Part shown: positions 13,090 to 14,155 of the stretch, one piece after another
How the letters are laid out: every line of letters starts with the position of its first letter
Numbering within the stretch: the stretch's first letter is position 1
Assembly: GCA_035687725.1 (NCBI GenBank)
Contig: DASRVB010000014.1
Coordinates: forward strand, 1 to 14,155
DNA length: 14,155 bases
Direction of reading: 5' to 3'
Origin: JAICNR01 sp035687725
GTDB lineage: Bacteria > Gemmatimonadota > Gemmatimonadetes > JACCXV01 > JAHWKZ01
The notes under the pieces: generated by a model
Database searches by the model: none
Told to the model about the DNA's origin: nothing
The model's input: the letters and a program-made list of their open reading frames with translations, nothing else
Translations under genes and position numbers: made by a program

Positions 13090-13755
13090 ATGAAGATCCC
13101 GATGACGCGCATCATGCACCCGGTTTGCCTCGCGGCCATCGCGATCGTGTCCGGCACCTCCTGTGAGCGTGGGCCCGTCGAGGACCGGGATGGAGCCGCC
13201 GCGGACAGCATCGCCACCCCGGATGTCCAGGCGTTCACGGACGGTCTCTCGGTCTGGCGGGGGGACGGCTTCACCATGCTCGTTCCGGCTGCCGCCGACA
13301 TCGTGCCCATCGACCCGCAACCGCCGGCGACCTGGGCCGTGATCGTGGCGGGTCCGGGCTTCGTGCGCGAGGTCGAGGGGCGCGTCCTACCCGGGCCCCC
13401 GGCGTACCGCCTGGATGCCGCGACCTACACCAAGCCGGACACGGTCGAGCTTGAGGATTGGGTCGCCGCGCGACTGTCCGAGCGCGAGGAGACGGGCTCG
13501 GAACCGGCCTCGGAACCGGGCATCGTCGTAGCGGTGGCTGGCGAGCCGGCCCTCCGGACGGGCTCGGCGCCGGGCCTGGCGGGCACGGCCTCCTACTGGC
13601 TCGAGCGGAACGGCAAGGTGGTCGAGTTGAGGCTCGAGGAGGAGCCCGAGAGCCCGCTCAGCGGGATACAGCGCCACATCCAGTCGCTGATCCTGTCGAC
13701 GTTCGAGTGGTCGGGCCTGGTGGCGGAGGCGACGGAAGCGGCCGCTACGCGCTGA
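13090..13755 (+). CDS. putative lipoprotein, unknown function
   Basis: 221 residues. The N-terminus KIPMTRIMHPVCLAAIAIVSGTSC is signal-peptide-like with a possible lipobox ending at Cys25 (GTSC, not the canonical LAGC). The mature part is acidic and low in recognisable motifs: GLSVWRGDGFTMLVPAAADI, WAVIVAGPGFVREVEGRV, YWLERNGKVVELRL and a helical C-terminus. It resembles proteins that sit on the outer surface after export, but I recognise no family. ATG codons at residues 5 and 9 are alternative starts; no Shine-Dalgarno is visible. It is convergent with the Lhr-type gene. Confidence 0.7.
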   Translation: MKIPMTRIMHPVCLAAIAIVSGTSCERGPVEDRDGAAADSIATPDVQAFTDGLSVWRGDGFTMLVPAAADIVPIDPQPPATWAVIVAGPGFVREVEGRVLPGPPAYRLDAATYTKPDTVELEDWVAARLSEREETGSEPASEPGIVVAVAGEPALRTGSAPGLAGTASYWLERNGKVVELRLEEEPESPLSGIQRHIQSLILSTFEWSGLVAEATEAAATR

Positions 13756-13768
13756 TCCCCAGGGGATC
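13754..13768. terminator. short palindrome at the end of the lipoprotein gene
   Basis: GATCCCC-A-GGGGATC, overlapping the TGA stop, between two convergent genes. The stem is strong but the loop is minimal (about 5 nt if the inner pairs open) and there is no T-run, so a bidirectional terminator is only possible. Confidence 0.25.
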
Positions 13769-13795
13769 GGAAGCGCCGACCTCCGCCGCGGGGTT

Positions 13796-14155
13796 TCAGC
13801 CGCGCGCGCCCGTGGGTCCCACCAGCGCGGTCTCGATCCGCCGCCGCTCGTCGCGCGATTCCTCGTCCCGGAAGATCCGCCGCTCGCGCCCCAGCCGGGC
13901 CGCCACCGGCACGCCGTCACGATAGAGCACCACGTTGGCGGGTGAGGTGGCGATCCGTTCGCCGGGCGTGATCACGCCTGTGAGGTTGAGAGGATCGCCG
14001 GCGCCGACCGCAAGCAGCGATCCGTCGGGCTCGCGACGGCGCGTCGCGCGCAGCGACTCGACCGCCTGCGGGAGCGCGAACTGCTCGCCCGAGGCGCCCT
14101 GCAGGAAGCGCCCGCCCCGCACCTCGCCCCGCATCTCGAGACGCCGGAGCACGCG
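13796..14155 (-). CDS. Lhr-type ATP-dependent helicase, C-terminal fragment (5' end outside window)
   Basis: The last 119 residues of a large DEAD/DEAH-box helicase of the Lhr family. RVLRRLEMRGEVRGGRF, GASGEQFALPQAVESLR, VGAGDPLNLTGVITPGERI and NVVLYRDGVPVA follow the C-terminal 'DEAD/H associated' region of Lhr proteins, which in full length have about 1400-1500 residues. The helicase motor itself is outside the window. Lhr enzymes are 3'-5' helicases linked to DNA repair and RNA unwinding. The stop is TGA 13798-13796, 40 bp from the convergent lipoprotein gene. The frame is open at the right edge; GTG 14152 is an internal Val, not the true start. Confidence 0.88.
   Translation of the reverse strand, partial: RVLRRLEMRGEVRGGRFLQGASGEQFALPQAVESLRATRRREPDGSLLAVGAGDPLNLTGVITPGERIATSPANVVLYRDGVPVAARLGRERRIFRDEESRDERRRIETALVGPTGARG

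Noticed and set aside
12036..13310. 424-codon minus-strand frame across the C-extein and the lipoprotein start
   Set aside because: Antisense shadow; composition is driven by the plus-strand codons and no family is recognisable.

Overview
This is a GC-rich, densely coding bacterial window of roughly 65-70% G+C. The gene families, the GC content, the mix of Shine-Dalgarno and apparently leaderless starts, and the PA2779-like, M19 and EVE genes fit Gemmatimonadota or a similar soil/marine lineage. That placement is inference only. There are no rRNA or tRNA genes, CRISPR arrays or insertion sequences.

Left part (1-7273, all minus strand): a pentose phosphate pathway cluster. In transcription order it holds a six-helix DUF998-type membrane protein, transketolase (tkt), a DUF4126 membrane protein, RNA 3'-phosphate cyclase (rtcA), ribose-5-phosphate isomerase B (rpiB), transaldolase (tal) and 6-phosphogluconate dehydrogenase (gnd, running off the left edge). 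tkt, rpiB, tal and gnd together cover 6-phosphogluconate oxidation and most of the non-oxidative branch. rtcA and DUF4126 are embedded guests and look translationally coupled, because rtcA seems to start on a CTG overlapping the DUF4126 stop.

Middle (7263-10745): an exported M19 dipeptidase, a small secreted or membrane-anchored PA2779-like protein, an EVE-domain protein (all minus), a SnoaL/NTF2-fold protein (plus), and a GNAT acetyltransferase (minus). Several genes have a TANNNT box 6-8 nt before the start codon and no Shine-Dalgarno sequence, which suggests leaderless mRNAs.

Right part (10763-14155): the highlight is a plus-strand PA0069-family radical SAM gene interrupted in frame by a 346-residue intein with an apparently intact LAGLIDADG homing endonuclease. 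The intein sits exactly before the third cysteine of the CxxxCxxC [4Fe-4S] motif. Intein Cys1 therefore stands in for that ligand in the precursor, and splicing restores it with the +1 cysteine. The intein is much lower in G+C than its host, and the bordering extein codons look co-converted. Directly downstream are a remnant of a Phd/YefM-type antitoxin, a putative lipoprotein, and the C-terminus of an Lhr-type helicase (minus, running off the right edge).
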